A stretch of DNA of 64,000 bases from an uncultured Flavobacteriales bacterium (GTDB lineage: Bacteria > Bacteroidota > Bacteroidia > Flavobacteriales_D > Parvicellaceae), in contig CAJWDP010000009.1 in the NCBI GenBank assembly GCA_913030835.1, positions 29,241 through 93,240 of the forward strand, in the 5' to 3' direction. The position numbers were made by a program, and so were the translations under genes. Below the pieces are notes generated by a model, which did no database searches, had not been told where the DNA came from, and saw only the letters and a program-made list of their open reading frames with translations. Positions 1 to 8,901 of this stretch are shown piece after piece. How positions within the stretch are numbered: the first letter of the stretch is position 1; each line of letters starts with the position of its first letter.

Positions 1-904
1 CTGCGTTCCCTGCCCCATCATTAAATACTTGTAACAGTCTAAATAAATTCAACTGCTTAAAGTTAAGGGCTCTTAATTTTTTCAATCCGAGATGCACTGC
101 TTTCTGATCATGTATTGATAAGGCAGTAGTGTATATGAAGGGACGGGCAAAATTGATCATGTACGACCTTAAATCTCGACTTCCCACAATGACTGCACCG
201 TGACAACCCAGAGCTTTTCCGAAAGTGATAATGCGTGCATACGTTTTATGCTCTAGCTTCAAATCCGAAACCATGCCTCTGCCATTCTCTCCTATCAATC
301 CAAAACTGTGCGCCTCATCTACAACTAGATGCAAGCCATTATCGAAACAGTAATTCGCAAAACGAATCAGATCGGGAGAATCACCATCCATTGAATAGAT
401 GGATTCGACCACAACAAAAACAGACCCGGAAGGGCTTATTGTAGCTATTTTACTCTTTAAATCTTCAATACTATTGTGGTTGAACGAATACGATCGCGCC
501 AACCCTAATTTAATTCCATCCCGAATAGATGCATGTATCAATTCATCATAAAATACCACGTCGCCTCTTTGTGGAACGCAACCGAAGAAACTTAAGTTAG
601 CAGAATATCCTGAGTTAAAAATTAATGCATCCTCTGCAGCTACAAATTCAGCAACTTCTGATTCAATACGCTCAATAAGGTGATTATTTCCGCTAATTAA
701 TCGAGAGGCGCCTGAACCAACCAAATTAATCACTCCATCAACCTTGGCTGAAACAATCTGTTCGGCTAGTTTTTCAGACCGTGCAAAACCCAGATAGTCG
801 TTAGAACAAAAGTCGATTAGCCCATCGGCAACTTGCAGCTCCCTGAGCAAATTCCCTTCTGATCGCTGAAGGAGCTTTTCACGAAGAGTCTTGTCATGAT
901 TCAT
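1..904 (-). CDS. bioF: 8-amino-7-oxononanoate synthase (BioF), 3' end outside window
   Basis: Biotin synthesis: PLP-dependent decarboxylative condensation of pimeloyl-ACP or -CoA with alanine to 8-amino-7-oxononanoate, in the cytoplasm. No stop occurs before base 1, so 301 residues are visible of a family length near 375. The fold-type I core is plain: FCSNDYLGF (about 32-40), GSGASR (64-69), DEAHSFG (196-202, with the PLP-contacting Asp and His) and TFGKALG with the Schiff-base lysine at 230. The ATG at 904 lies inside the 3' end of bioB, an 11-base overlap that implies translational coupling. Glycine C-acetyltransferase (Kbl) is the close alternative, but overlap with bioB settles on BioF. 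The C-terminal 70 or so residues cannot be judged. Confidence 0.93.
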   Translation of the reverse strand, partial: MNHDKTLREKLLQRSEGNLLRELQVADGLIDFCSNDYLGFARSEKLAEQIVSAKVDGVINLVGSGASRLISGNNHLIERIESEVAEFVAAEDALIFNSGYSANLSFFGCVPQRGDVVFYDELIHASIRDGIKLGLARSYSFNHNSIEDLKSKIATISPSGSVFVVVESIYSMDGDSPDLIRFANYCFDNGLHLVVDEAHSFGLIGENGRGMVSDLKLEHKTYARIITFGKALGCHGAVIVGSRDLRSYMINFARPFIYTTALSIHDQKAVHLGLKKLRALNFKQLNLFRLLQVFNDGAGNA

Positions 905-2033
905 CTACTGAAGAAACTGAAGATACCTTTCTCGGTTCAAAACCATCTTTCTTTCTGGCTTCTTTGGCTTTGTTTTTCGCCTCTTCATTCCTCTCTATGG
1001 TATGTCCCGGCCTACTCCATTTGGTCTTTTCGGAATTTTCGGGCCGCTCTTTATACGATTCGTCAATACTTGGCTTATCTCCTTTTTTATATGCCTTTTG
1101 AGGAATTAACCCTAACGTATCAAATAAATCCTGATCCGTTTTGCAGTCCGGATTTGGCGTTGTCAACAATTTATCTCCAGCAAAAATTGAACTTGCGCCA
1201 GCCATAAAGCAGAGTGCTTGTCCTTCAGGGCTCATTTCTGTTCTTCCCGCCGACAATCTCACCGTGGTTTTAGGCATAACAATTCTGGTTGTTGCCACCA
1301 TTCTGACCATTTCCCAAATACTTGCGCTTTTCTGATCTTCAAGCGGGGTTCCTTCTACAGCAACCAACGCATTGATAGGAACAGATTCAGGCTGAGGATG
1401 AATGGAGGCTAATGCAGCAAGTAAACCTATACGATCTTCCGCATTCTCACCCATACCAATGATGCCACCAGAACACAGCGTAAGCTTTGCATTCCTTGCA
1501 TTTTCCAGCGTATCCAGACGATCTTGATATCCACGGGTTGAAATCACCTCTTTGTAATATTCCTCTGAAGAATCAAGATTATGATTGTAGGCATAGAGTC
1601 CTGCTTTGGCTAGCCTTTTCGCCTGATTTTCAGTAACCATACCAAGTGTTGCACAAACCTCCAAACCCAATTCGTTAACTGCTCTAACCAGTTCAAGTAC
1701 ATGGTCAAAATCATCATCATCTTTTACGTTTCTCCAAGCAGCACCCATACACAACCTCGAAGAACCAGATTCCTGAGCATCTTTTGCTGCTGTCTTCACT
1801 TGCTCCAAAGACATCAAATCATTTGCCTCTATATCCGTATGGTAGCGGGCCGCTTGTGGGCAGTACCCACAATCTTCAGGGCATCCACCAGTTTTTATAG
1901 ACAATAAAGTGCTTACTTGCACTTCCCGTGGGTCGTGATATTCGCGGTGAACCGTTGCTGCTTCAAATACCAGCTCAATAAGCGGTTTATTGTATATGTT
2001 GCGAATTTCTTCGAGTTTCCAGATCTTCTCCAA
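894..2033 (-). CDS. bioB: Biotin synthase (radical SAM)
   Basis: Inserts sulfur into dethiobiotin using a radical-SAM [4Fe-4S] cluster and a sacrificial [2Fe-2S] cluster. The radical-SAM motif CPEDCGYC supplies C51, C55 and C58; the family signatures YNHNLD and RLSAGR follow. At 379 residues it is longer than the 320-346 of typical BioB: the last 50 or so residues are a charged, serine-rich tail that I recall from other flavobacterial BioB proteins. The start is a TTG; no ATG or GTG lies in frame upstream before the promoter, and the N-terminus from WKLEEIRNIYNKP matches the expected start of the family. A TATCTTTG box lies 22 bases upstream. First gene of an overlapping bioB-bioF unit. Confidence 0.96.
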   Translation of the reverse strand: MEKIWKLEEIRNIYNKPLIELVFEAATVHREYHDPREVQVSTLLSIKTGGCPEDCGYCPQAARYHTDIEANDLMSLEQVKTAAKDAQESGSSRLCMGAAWRNVKDDDDFDHVLELVRAVNELGLEVCATLGMVTENQAKRLAKAGLYAYNHNLDSSEEYYKEVISTRGYQDRLDTLENARNAKLTLCSGGIIGMGENAEDRIGLLAALASIHPQPESVPINALVAVEGTPLEDQKSASIWEMVRMVATTRIVMPKTTVRLSAGRTEMSPEGQALCFMAGASSIFAGDKLLTTPNPDCKTDQDLFDTLGLIPQKAYKKGDKPSIDESYKERPENSEKTKWSRPGHTIERNEEAKNKAKEARKKDGFEPRKVSSVSSVDES

Positions 2034-2055
2034 ACCAAATTGTTTTAATCGGTGT

Positions 2056-2063
2056 CAAAGATA
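2056..2063 (-). promoter_or_regulatory. -7 promoter element of bioB
   Basis: Read on the minus strand this is TATCTTTG, a perfect match to the Bacteroidota TAnnTTTG box. It sits 22 bases before the TTG start of bioB. No convincing TTTG -33 element lies at the expected spacing. Confidence 0.45.
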
Positions 2064-2112
2064 ATCAGAGCATAAATACGGCGAAGTTAATAGCGCTTAT
2101 TTTTTACACAAT

Positions 2113-2295
2113 TTACAAGCAGAGGTGAATCCACCCTTTCGATTTGGGTTTAAACTGATCCGCTTTGCTCAAGAAGAAAAGCCCGAAAATTCCCTGCTTC
2201 CTGTTTTTCAAGTCATCTTCGACAAGAATGCGTTCAAACATTTCATCTCTTACAGATCGGGTCATATGTTTATCATTCACCATAAAGAACAACAT
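2113..2295 (-). CDS. Possible small protein, 60 aa, unknown
   Basis: Between bioB and trmD lie 372 bases without a recognised gene. The only plausible frame is this one, of 60 residues, starting ATG with an AGG-containing stretch nine bases upstream. The product is charged, with an amphipathic-looking stretch (TRSVRDEMFERILVEDDL) and a Lys/Trp tail ending in GWIHLCL. I recognise no family. A longer frame on the other strand (2125-2358) is Phe-rich and reads like a shadow. No good -7 box precedes it. Apart from this and the bioB and trmD promoter regions I see nothing in the gap. Confidence 0.35.
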   Translation of the reverse strand: MLFFMVNDKHMTRSVRDEMFERILVEDDLKNRKQGIFGLFFLSKADQFKPKSKGWIHLCL

Positions 2296-2405
2296 AATTT
2301 ACCTGCTTTTATCGGTTTAACAAAAGGATTCGTCATATTTTTCCGATGTTTCGTCTAAAATCAGTACAATAATGGGTATTTGGATAAAGGAATTATCTTT
2401 ACCGA

Positions 2406-3083
2406 ATGAGAATTGACATCATAACAGCGCTTCCATCGCTATTGGAAAGCCCATTTAACGACTCAATTTTAAAACGTGCGCAAGACAGAGGTCTGGTTGA
2501 GATTCATGTACATGATCTTAGAAAGTATTCTGAAAACAAACAAAAAAGTATTGACGACTATGCTTTTGGTGGAGGCGCAGGAATGGTTCTGACCATTCAG
2601 CCAATAGACAAGTGTATTTCTCAGCTGCAGTCAGAAAGAGATTACGATGAAATCATCTACCTAACGCCGGATGGTGATCTGCTCAATCAGCAAATCTCAA
2701 ATCAAATTTCAACTTTAAAGAATCTGATACTGCTTTGTGGTCATTACAAAGGAGTGGACCAACGAGTGAGGGATCACCTCATTACACGAGAAATAAGCAT
2801 TGGTGACTACGTACTATCCGGTGGAGAGCTTGGTGCCGCAGTTCTCGCAGACAGTGTAATTCGTTTACTACCGGGAGTGCTCAACGATGAAACATCTGCA
2901 TTGACGGATTCTTTTCAAGACAATTTACTTGCTCCTCCGGTGTACACAAGACCTTCGGAATATAAGGGAATGAAAGTTCCTGAAATTTTGACTTCCGGCA
3001 ACCTAAAAGCCATTGAGGATTGGAGAATGGATCAGGCATTCGAACGAACCAAACTAAAACGACCAGACCTCCTTAAGGATTAA
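2406..3083 (+). CDS. trmD: tRNA (guanine-N1)-methyltransferase TrmD
   Basis: Methylates N1 of G37 in tRNAs reading CNN codons, preventing +1 frameshifts. The 225-residue length is normal. The SPOUT trefoil-knot signatures are present: FGGGAGMV (about 55-62), [13 protein letters not shown] (about 108-120) and [13 protein letters not shown] (about 132-144), the last lining the SAM site. The C-terminal tRNA-binding helix ends in RRP-like KRPDLL. A near-consensus TATCTTTA box at 2394-2401 is only four bases before the ATG, so the message may be leaderless. Unusually, its common partner rplS is 2.2 kb downstream, beyond an inverted gene. Confidence 0.96.
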   Translation: MRIDIITALPSLLESPFNDSILKRAQDRGLVEIHVHDLRKYSENKQKSIDDYAFGGGAGMVLTIQPIDKCISQLQSERDYDEIIYLTPDGDLLNQQISNQISTLKNLILLCGHYKGVDQRVRDHLITREISIGDYVLSGGELGAAVLADSVIRLLPGVLNDETSALTDSFQDNLLAPPVYTRPSEYKGMKVPEILTSGNLKAIEDWRMDQAFERTKLKRPDLLKD

Positions 3084-3093
3084 ATACCGCGAT

Positions 3094-5208
3094 TCATTTT
3101 TTTGTAATCCTGAATTCCACCCTCATATTTTGCATCTTGTGTGAATCCGCAACTCCCAAATTTATCGGGTTGTTGTATCCGCAACCCGTTGCTGTAACTC
3201 GATTTTCATCAATACCTTTTTGGAGTATATAATCTCGGACCCGGTCCGCCCTTCGCTGCGACAACTCACGATGAAATTTTTCAGTTGCCTTGCTTGGGTT
3301 GGTATGACCCAAAATTTCTATTTCCATTGTTTTACTGCCTGCCATTAAAGCCACCAGTTTGTCTAGTTCCGGTTCACTCTTACCTAGCAAATTTGATTTA
3401 TTCGGCTCAAAAAATACGTTGTTCAAAACCACTTTTGCATTCAATTCTACAGGTGTTAGAAAAAGGTCTTGCTCTATTTCTTTGTATGCTCCAATCTCAT
3501 TAAAATCCATGTGATACCTCAACGAGATATACTTGTCGTTTTTTGCATAAAAACCATATTCTCTACCCTCAGTTAACACAATTCTGTACTTTCCTGTTTT
3601 TGGATCTGACAGAGCATGTCCCAAATCCCGATCAGACTCCAATTCCCGATACGTTATTGAGGCTTCCACTGGACGACCCGACTTACTATCCAGCACCCTA
3701 CCACTCAAGATAACAACAGGGTCAGGCTTCATTTCTTCTTTTAAACGGATACTGAAAATATCACCGCTACCCAGAGAATTTGAATACGAAGTTAAAAATG
3801 CCCTCTCTCCCGAAGCCTCCACCGAAAAATTACCATCCCATCCTACTGTATTTACTGATCGTCCGAGATTAAGCGGCTCAGACCATTTCAACCATGTATC
3901 ATCCAACCTCTTCGACACAAAAATATCTGCTCCTCCGTATCCGGGATGACTTTGAGAAGCAAAATACAAAGATGTTCCATCTGCTGCTAGAAAAGGTGAA
4001 TACTCATGATCGAATCCATTGACAACACCCCCAAGATTCACCGGTTTAGACCAGCTTTCATCGCTTTGAACAAAGCTGACATATAAGTCATTTACTCCTT
4101 TACTGTCTTTATCCTGCAATGTCAAGATCACTACATTCCCATCCGGAGATAAAGCGGCACCGCCATATTCTCCATCATTCACATATTCTTCTATTTGAAT
4201 CGATTTGGGCAATTGCCATTTCGAACCTGTCCAGTGCGAAATGGAATAACCATTACCACCAGAGGTCCCATCATCATTGTAGATATTCGAAATAACAAGT
4301 GTGTTACGATCAGGAGAAATGGATACAATGTAGTTGTTCCCTGCATTATTGATCGGGCTCCCAATATTAACGGGCGTGCCCCACTCACTATTCTTCCATT
4401 CCGAAAACCACACATCATCATTTTCACTCGAAGGATAGCGGTTGCCTGGATGATTATCACGATTCAATACAAGTAATTTTCCATCGTGAGCCACCAAGCA
4501 AGAAACTTCTGAATATTTCGTATTGACCGGTTTGCCCAGATTTTGTTTTTTGTAAGGGGAGATGGTTTTAGAAGCTACATGAACCGATCTGGGTTGCTCA
4601 ACAACAAGGTAATCGGATTCTATCGTACATACGTTCTTTATTTTGTAACCAATGTTATTTCCATACAAAGGCCAGTACGAGCTCACATACACTTGTTCAT
4701 TATTAATTGTAAACTCGTATTTGAATCCTGTTTTTCTGATTTCAATTTCATTCCATTGTCCATTCGGTCGAATTGCATTGGATCTGGACCAGTTCTTAGG
4801 TATCAGCTGTACACCGTTTTTTTCTTTTAAAATTCTAAAAAATCCATCTTTGCCAATCACAAAATCAAAGTGATTGTCCACATCTTTATATCCCCATACC
4901 AATCCATAATATGCATCATCTTCCCCCTCTGTAAATCTGATTTTTGACCTAATTAAAAAATCCTGGCCAGGATTGATATTAACTTGATGGTACTTAGTAT
5001 GGTAATATTTGTGCGTTTTGTGACTTAGCATGTAAGAGCCATTTGCAACTACACCAATCAAATCATCACTTTCGCTTGAAATAAAATGAGGATTTTCTCC
5101 ATCAAAGTGATCTTCCCACAGTAATTCTACGCGTTCATACCTACCCTGAGACCAAATAGGAGCACAAAAAGAAAAAATGCATATAAATCCGACAATCAAT
5201 AATTTCAT
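3094..5208 (-). CDS. Secreted PD40 beta-propeller protein with atypical OmpA C-domain
   Basis: A 704-residue exported protein of unknown exact role. The ATG at 5208 gives a clean signal peptide (MKLLIVGFICIFSFCAPIWSQ); the frame extends to a TTG at 5217. Order of parts: a beta-sandwich region like LamG/DUF1080 (about 25-210), PD40 propeller blades with repeated SPDG-type turns (about 220-480), a carboxypeptidase-regulatory-like domain (about 500-570), and an OmpA C-terminal domain (about 585-704). In the OmpA domain the expected Asp of the HTDxxG motif is Asn (GHTN) and the usual NRRVE reads NMRVE, while the Arg in LSQRRADRV is kept. Peptidoglycan binding may therefore be weak. It lacks the TPR part of PorE. 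It sits inverted between trmD and rplS. Confidence 0.85.
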   Translation of the reverse strand: MKLLIVGFICIFSFCAPIWSQGRYERVELLWEDHFDGENPHFISSESDDLIGVVANGSYMLSHKTHKYYHTKYHQVNINPGQDFLIRSKIRFTEGEDDAYYGLVWGYKDVDNHFDFVIGKDGFFRILKEKNGVQLIPKNWSRSNAIRPNGQWNEIEIRKTGFKYEFTINNEQVYVSSYWPLYGNNIGYKIKNVCTIESDYLVVEQPRSVHVASKTISPYKKQNLGKPVNTKYSEVSCLVAHDGKLLVLNRDNHPGNRYPSSENDDVWFSEWKNSEWGTPVNIGSPINNAGNNYIVSISPDRNTLVISNIYNDDGTSGGNGYSISHWTGSKWQLPKSIQIEEYVNDGEYGGAALSPDGNVVILTLQDKDSKGVNDLYVSFVQSDESWSKPVNLGGVVNGFDHEYSPFLAADGTSLYFASQSHPGYGGADIFVSKRLDDTWLKWSEPLNLGRSVNTVGWDGNFSVEASGERAFLTSYSNSLGSGDIFSIRLKEEMKPDPVVILSGRVLDSKSGRPVEASITYRELESDRDLGHALSDPKTGKYRIVLTEGREYGFYAKNDKYISLRYHMDFNEIGAYKEIEQDLFLTPVELNAKVVLNNVFFEPNKSNLLGKSEPELDKLVALMAGSKTMEIEILGHTNPSKATEKFHRELSQRRADRVRDYILQKGIDENRVTATGCGYNNPINLGVADSHKMQNMRVEFRITKK

Positions 5209-5336
5209 ACGAGGCAAAACAAATCTTTTGGTATCGATTGAATAAAAATAAAACTTATACGACGTTCACTACCATTTTTTAAAATAATATTCGTAATATT
5301 GCACCCCAATTTTAGGGTCATTTAACAACGAAAGTT

Positions 5337-5696
5337 ATGGATGTAGTTAGAGAAATTGCAGATAGTCTAGTGGAAAAGAGAGATCTACCGGAATTCAAAT
5401 CTGGGGATACCATTACCGTTCACTACAAAATTAAGGAGGGGAACAAAGAAAGAATTCAGCAATTCCAAGGAGTTGTATTGCAAAGAAGAGGAACGGGAAG
5501 TACAGAGACCTTCACGATAAGAAAGATGTCGGGAAGCCACGGTGTTGAGCGTATCATTCCTATTAACTCACCATTTATCGACCGCATTGATATAAATAAG
5601 TTAGGATCCGTTCGCAGAGCAAGGATCTTCTATTTAAGAGAGCGTAGCGGTAAAGCAGCAAGAATTAAAGAGAAAAGAACATTTTCTAAAAAGTAA
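5337..5696 (+). CDS. rplS: 50S ribosomal protein L19
   Basis: Large-subunit protein at the 30S-50S interface. The 119 residues cover the whole family, with the [12 protein letters not shown] strand, the [10 protein letters not shown] motif and the [13 protein letters not shown] signature before a basic tail. The ATG is the only sensible start. A TAATATTG sequence at 5294-5301 (one mismatch to TAnnTTTG) may be its promoter, so the gene appears to be transcribed on its own and not from trmD. A strong hairpin terminator follows 16 bases after the stop. Confidence 0.98.
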   Translation: MDVVREIADSLVEKRDLPEFKSGDTITVHYKIKEGNKERIQQFQGVVLQRRGTGSTETFTIRKMSGSHGVERIIPINSPFIDRIDINKLGSVRRARIFYLRERSGKAARIKEKRTFSKK

Positions 5697-5712
5697 TTTA
5701 GAATTCCGAAAG

Positions 5713-5738
5713 AAAAAGGGGCTCGTGCCCCTTTTTTT
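5713..5738. terminator. Bidirectional rho-independent terminator
   Basis: A ten-base perfect inverted repeat (AAAAAGGGGC / GCCCCTTTTT) with a TCGT loop, flanked by A and T runs on either side, so it can act for rplS on the plus strand and for pabA on the minus strand. The pabA stop codon lies within it. Confidence 0.85.
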
Positions 5739-6300
5739 ATGTCTTTGAAATCCAGTTGTGGATGATTGTCCTGCCCTGGTTTGTCATAATTGATTCAGGA
5801 TGGAACTGTACGCCACAGACATCAATTTCCGGGTGTGCTAAGGCCATTATTCTTCCGGCTTCATCTACCGCTATCGTATCCAAAATTGAATTTGATTGAT
5901 GCTGCAGGTACCAAGAATGATACATTCCGGCTGAAAATTGAACCGGTATACCTTGGAACAAATAATGTCTTCCGGTTTTTATAATTGTGTGCTCCACGCC
6001 GTGATGCACTTCACTTAAATTAAGCAGTTCCATGCCGTAATGAACTCCAATTGCTTGCAGCCCAAGACAAACCCCAAGAATTGGCTTAACACCAACAAAA
6101 TTGGCAATTACATCCATTAACGAGTTCGAATCTGAAGGTAAGCCCGGTCCGGGAGACAATACAATTTTGTCACAAGAATGAACAGACTCGATATCTACCT
6201 CATTGTTTCTGTTTACAATTACCTCCGCACCTTCTCCATTCAAATAATGCACAAGATTATAGGTGAATGAATCGTAATTATCCAGAACGAAAACTTTCAT
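5737..6300 (-). CDS. pabA: Glutamine amidotransferase, anthranilate/aminodeoxychorismate synthase component II
   Basis: Class I amidotransferase subunit that hydrolyses glutamine and passes ammonia to chorismate-converting component I, for folate (PabA) or tryptophan (TrpG). At 187 residues it is full length. The N-terminal LDNYDSFTYNL, the oxyanion SPGPG, the nucleophile in GVCLGLQ (C78) and the FHPES dyad (H167, E169) are all intact. No trp gene and no pabB or trpE lies nearby, so tryptophan versus folate duty cannot be decided; isolated copies often serve both. A perfect TAGATTTG box ends five bases upstream of the ATG. Confidence 0.9.
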   Translation of the reverse strand: MKVFVLDNYDSFTYNLVHYLNGEGAEVIVNRNNEVDIESVHSCDKIVLSPGPGLPSDSNSLMDVIANFVGVKPILGVCLGLQAIGVHYGMELLNLSEVHHGVEHTIIKTGRHYLFQGIPVQFSAGMYHSWYLQHQSNSILDTIAVDEAGRIMALAHPEIDVCGVQFHPESIMTNQGRTIIHNWISKT

Positions 6301-6305
6301 TATTG

Positions 6306-6313
6306 CAAATCTA
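6306..6313 (-). promoter_or_regulatory. -7 promoter element of pabA
   Basis: Minus-strand TAGATTTG fits TAnnTTTG exactly. It ends five bases before the ATG, so a start of transcription 5-8 bases downstream would give a leaderless or near-leaderless message. No clear -33 element. Confidence 0.45.
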
Positions 6314-6411
6314 CAAGTAATGCAATGTAAACACCCGAATGGTTGGAAAAACTTCTTTAATCAAATCCAATGTTAATCACGCATTGTATTTTTACATAAA
6401 ATGGTTTCACA

Positions 6412-7221
6412 ATGGAAAAAATAACAGAGTCTACTTCGAATTATGATGACCTTGAGCTAATGTCGACAGGTGAAATTCTTACCAGCATGAACAAGGAAGA
6501 TCAAAAAGTTGCCGTTGCTGTGGAAAAAATTATACCTGAAATTGAGGCATTTGTCGACCAGCTAACACTAAAAATAAGGGAGGGTGGAAGATTATTTTAC
6601 GTAGGTGCAGGAACAAGCGGAAGGCTGGGCATTGTCGATGCATCAGAATGCCCGCCAACATTCGGTGTTCCTCACGGATTGGTTATTGGAATGATCGCAG
6701 GAGGAGACTCAGCCATAAGAAAAGCGGTAGAATTTGCTGAAGATGATACCAATCGTGGGTGGCAAGACCTAAACGAACATCAGATCGACAATAAGGACTG
6801 TGTAATTGGTATAGCTGCTAGCGGAACTACTCCATATGTGGTTGGAGCACTTGAAAAGTCTATGGCAAGCGGAATTTTAACTGCAGGAATAACATGTAAT
6901 CCGGGCAGTCCTGTAGCTCTGAAATGCGACCATCCTCTAATACCTATTGTTGGACCCGAGTTTGTTACGGGCAGCACAAGACTGAAATCGGGTACAGCTC
7001 AGAAATTAATTCTCAACATGATCACAACCGCTTTGATGATCAAGCTCGGACGGGTAAAGGGAAATAAAATGGTGGACATGCAGCTGTCAAACAATAAATT
7101 AGTTGAACGAGGAACAAGGATGGTTATGAATGCTCTATCCATAAACCATAAAGAAGCACAGGAGCTTTTGATGAATCACGGATCAGTCAGAGGAGCTATA
7201 CAATCACAACAAAATCAATAG
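6412..7221 (+). CDS. murQ: N-acetylmuramic acid 6-phosphate etherase
   Basis: Cleaves the lactyl ether of MurNAc-6-phosphate to GlcNAc-6-phosphate and D-lactate in cell-wall recycling. The 269 residues form a SIS-type sugar-isomerase fold: VGAGTSGRLG (64-73) binds the sugar phosphate, the acid Glu lies in DASEC (E79) and the second Glu in EFAEDD (E110); ASGTTPYV is the second phosphate loop. It is about 30 residues shorter than the E. coli enzyme at the C-terminus, which I believe is common in this phylum. It is a single gene, convergent with the next, their 3' ends overlapping by seven bases. A NagZ homologue in the same window (39193-42153) would act earlier in the same route. Confidence 0.95.
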   Translation: MEKITESTSNYDDLELMSTGEILTSMNKEDQKVAVAVEKIIPEIEAFVDQLTLKIREGGRLFYVGAGTSGRLGIVDASECPPTFGVPHGLVIGMIAGGDSAIRKAVEFAEDDTNRGWQDLNEHQIDNKDCVIGIAASGTTPYVVGALEKSMASGILTAGITCNPGSPVALKCDHPLIPIVGPEFVTGSTRLKSGTAQKLILNMITTALMIKLGRVKGNKMVDMQLSNNKLVERGTRMVMNALSINHKEAQELLMNHGSVRGAIQSQQNQ

Positions 7222-8792
7222 CTAAAGATGGCTTCAAACATGGAATCCACAAAAGTTCCTAACGAGTTTTTAGCTTTCTCCTTCATAACAATTCTCAAGT
7301 TCATGCGATTCGGGTCACCTGAAAGTGTAATTTTTTCAGCCATCCACAATTTTCCAATTCCACTTTCCGTGAGACGATCATTGAGCAACATTAATACATC
7401 GTTTGAATATGAGCCGTAATTCGTGTTAAAATTACCATAAAGAGGACCCTTAACCTCTTCTTCAGTCACATCCAGTTCTCCATCAAAAAGCTGCTCTCCA
7501 AGTGCAACTTTTTTTGCCAATTCAAAATTTTCCGTCAGCATGATTTTTCCTGATTGTTCAATGAGGTACCAGCCAGAAATCTCAACTACCCCCTCCTTGT
7601 TACTTAAACCAGGAACTCCTTCCAGCAAATCAGCAAGTCCCTTTCCATCGGAAACTCCTAACCCTATGATCAATTCCGGATCAATATTGATACTTTCTAT
7701 CAAACCATAGTAGCTGTCCTCCTGAAAAAAATCAATTTCCTCCGGAACTGTTGCAGACTTCAAATTGACAACTGAAATTCCAACCTCACCCGACAGCATT
7801 TCTTCAAAATCACCAATGCTAATACCACTCTCAATTATTGAATTCAGCAGATTCCCGTTTTCAAACTCGATATTCTTCATCAAATCAATTAAGTGATCCA
7901 CTTTTAAATAAGCCACACCAACATTGATCGACTCGTCCGTCGTTACAAACTCAATCATCTCTTTCGAAACCGATTGGTCTGCAAATACATTGAACTGACT
8001 TTCTACCAACTTATCTGCATTCAGCTCCATAGTGAAATTGATTTCCCCATTGGTAAAATTCGCACGTCCGATGGCGTGCCCTCCGTGATAAGCAGTAATT
8101 AAATTTTCATTCACCGAAAGCTGCCCCATTTCCTTACTCATTTTAATTGATTTTTCAAGATCTATAAAACAATTAAAATCATCTTCCGAACCTAGGTATT
8201 TGCGAACAGATTCATTTTCTTCGGCATCTATATACCTATTGTCTAAAACAGTGGTAGCCAGAGTAATCAATTCATTCTGTTTGTTTTCACGATCACTAAA
8301 CAAAATTACCAGATGGCGGTCGTCCCAAGCGGCCACTGTCCCGCTAGCAGACAAGTAGGTATCGTATTGCCCTTCCGATCCGTGCTTTCCAGAGGTGATG
8401 AAACCCAAAGTTGATTTCAATGTTGCATATACCTTGCTTCGATCGACCACCGGATAAAAAGTAAACGAATAATCAAAGTTAAATTGTTCGTCATGCTTTA
8501 TCGCAAAGTATGAATTGTTGGAAAAGTCGACACCACCTAATGCTGTATCTGATATTTTTTGAACCAAACCATCTACAACCAAACCTGCCATTCCGAGATC
8601 CAATTGTTGAACTCCTGATTTGTCAATTACTTCTAAAATATCAACAGACCAAATTGCTGACGTATTGTTATCAGCAAGAAGCATATTGTATTCCGGACTA
8701 TTTAACAGCTGATCACCACTGTTTTGATTACAACCAACAAGAAAAATGGTTGCCAAGGCTACTGTAGTGGCTATTGCTACTTGAAGTTTCAT
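7215..8792 (-). CDS. DUF4836 family lipoprotein
   Basis: A 525-residue lipoprotein of unknown function. The signal peptide ends in a lipobox, FLVGC, with the acylated Cys at 21; the residues that follow (NQNSGD) carry no export hint beyond that. The overall pattern (an N-terminal MLLADNNTSAIWSVD-like strand, long alternating beta and helical stretches, a C-terminal segment on the effect of a sum over mutant-like repeats) matches the DUF4836 family of Bacteroidota as I remember it. There is an AGGAG site before the ATG, rare in this window. It stands alone, convergent with murQ and divergent from the next gene. Confidence 0.75.
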   Translation of the reverse strand: MKLQVAIATTVALATIFLVGCNQNSGDQLLNSPEYNMLLADNNTSAIWSVDILEVIDKSGVQQLDLGMAGLVVDGLVQKISDTALGGVDFSNNSYFAIKHDEQFNFDYSFTFYPVVDRSKVYATLKSTLGFITSGKHGSEGQYDTYLSASGTVAAWDDRHLVILFSDRENKQNELITLATTVLDNRYIDAEENESVRKYLGSEDDFNCFIDLEKSIKMSKEMGQLSVNENLITAYHGGHAIGRANFTNGEINFTMELNADKLVESQFNVFADQSVSKEMIEFVTTDESINVGVAYLKVDHLIDLMKNIEFENGNLLNSIIESGISIGDFEEMLSGEVGISVVNLKSATVPEEIDFFQEDSYYGLIESINIDPELIIGLGVSDGKGLADLLEGVPGLSNKEGVVEISGWYLIEQSGKIMLTENFELAKKVALGEQLFDGELDVTEEEVKGPLYGNFNTNYGSYSNDVLMLLNDRLTESGIGKLWMAEKITLSGDPNRMNLRIVMKEKAKNSLGTFVDSMFEAIFSY

Positions 8793-8901
8793 TTGTGCTC
8801 CTAAATTACACTAATAAACCGACCGATTGTACAAGCCCGACTAAATTTTAGATTTTTTAATTAATCCTGACAATATTATCAAAATCGGGGTAAATTTATA
8901 T

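Noticed and set aside
2125..2358. 77-residue open frame on the plus strand between bioB and trmD
   Set aside because: Product is Phe-rich and overlaps the more convincing minus-strand small frame; no promoter or family resemblance.
4195..4476. Open frames on both strands inside the first PD40/OmpA gene
   Set aside because: They are shadows of the PD40 blades; no start signals, and the 704-residue frame is continuous with recognisable domains.
7215..7221. Seven-base overlap of murQ and the DUF4836 gene
   Set aside because: Simple convergent 3' end overlap; similar overlaps occur at 38075-38092, 47280-47283 and 50390-50393 and need no special explanation.
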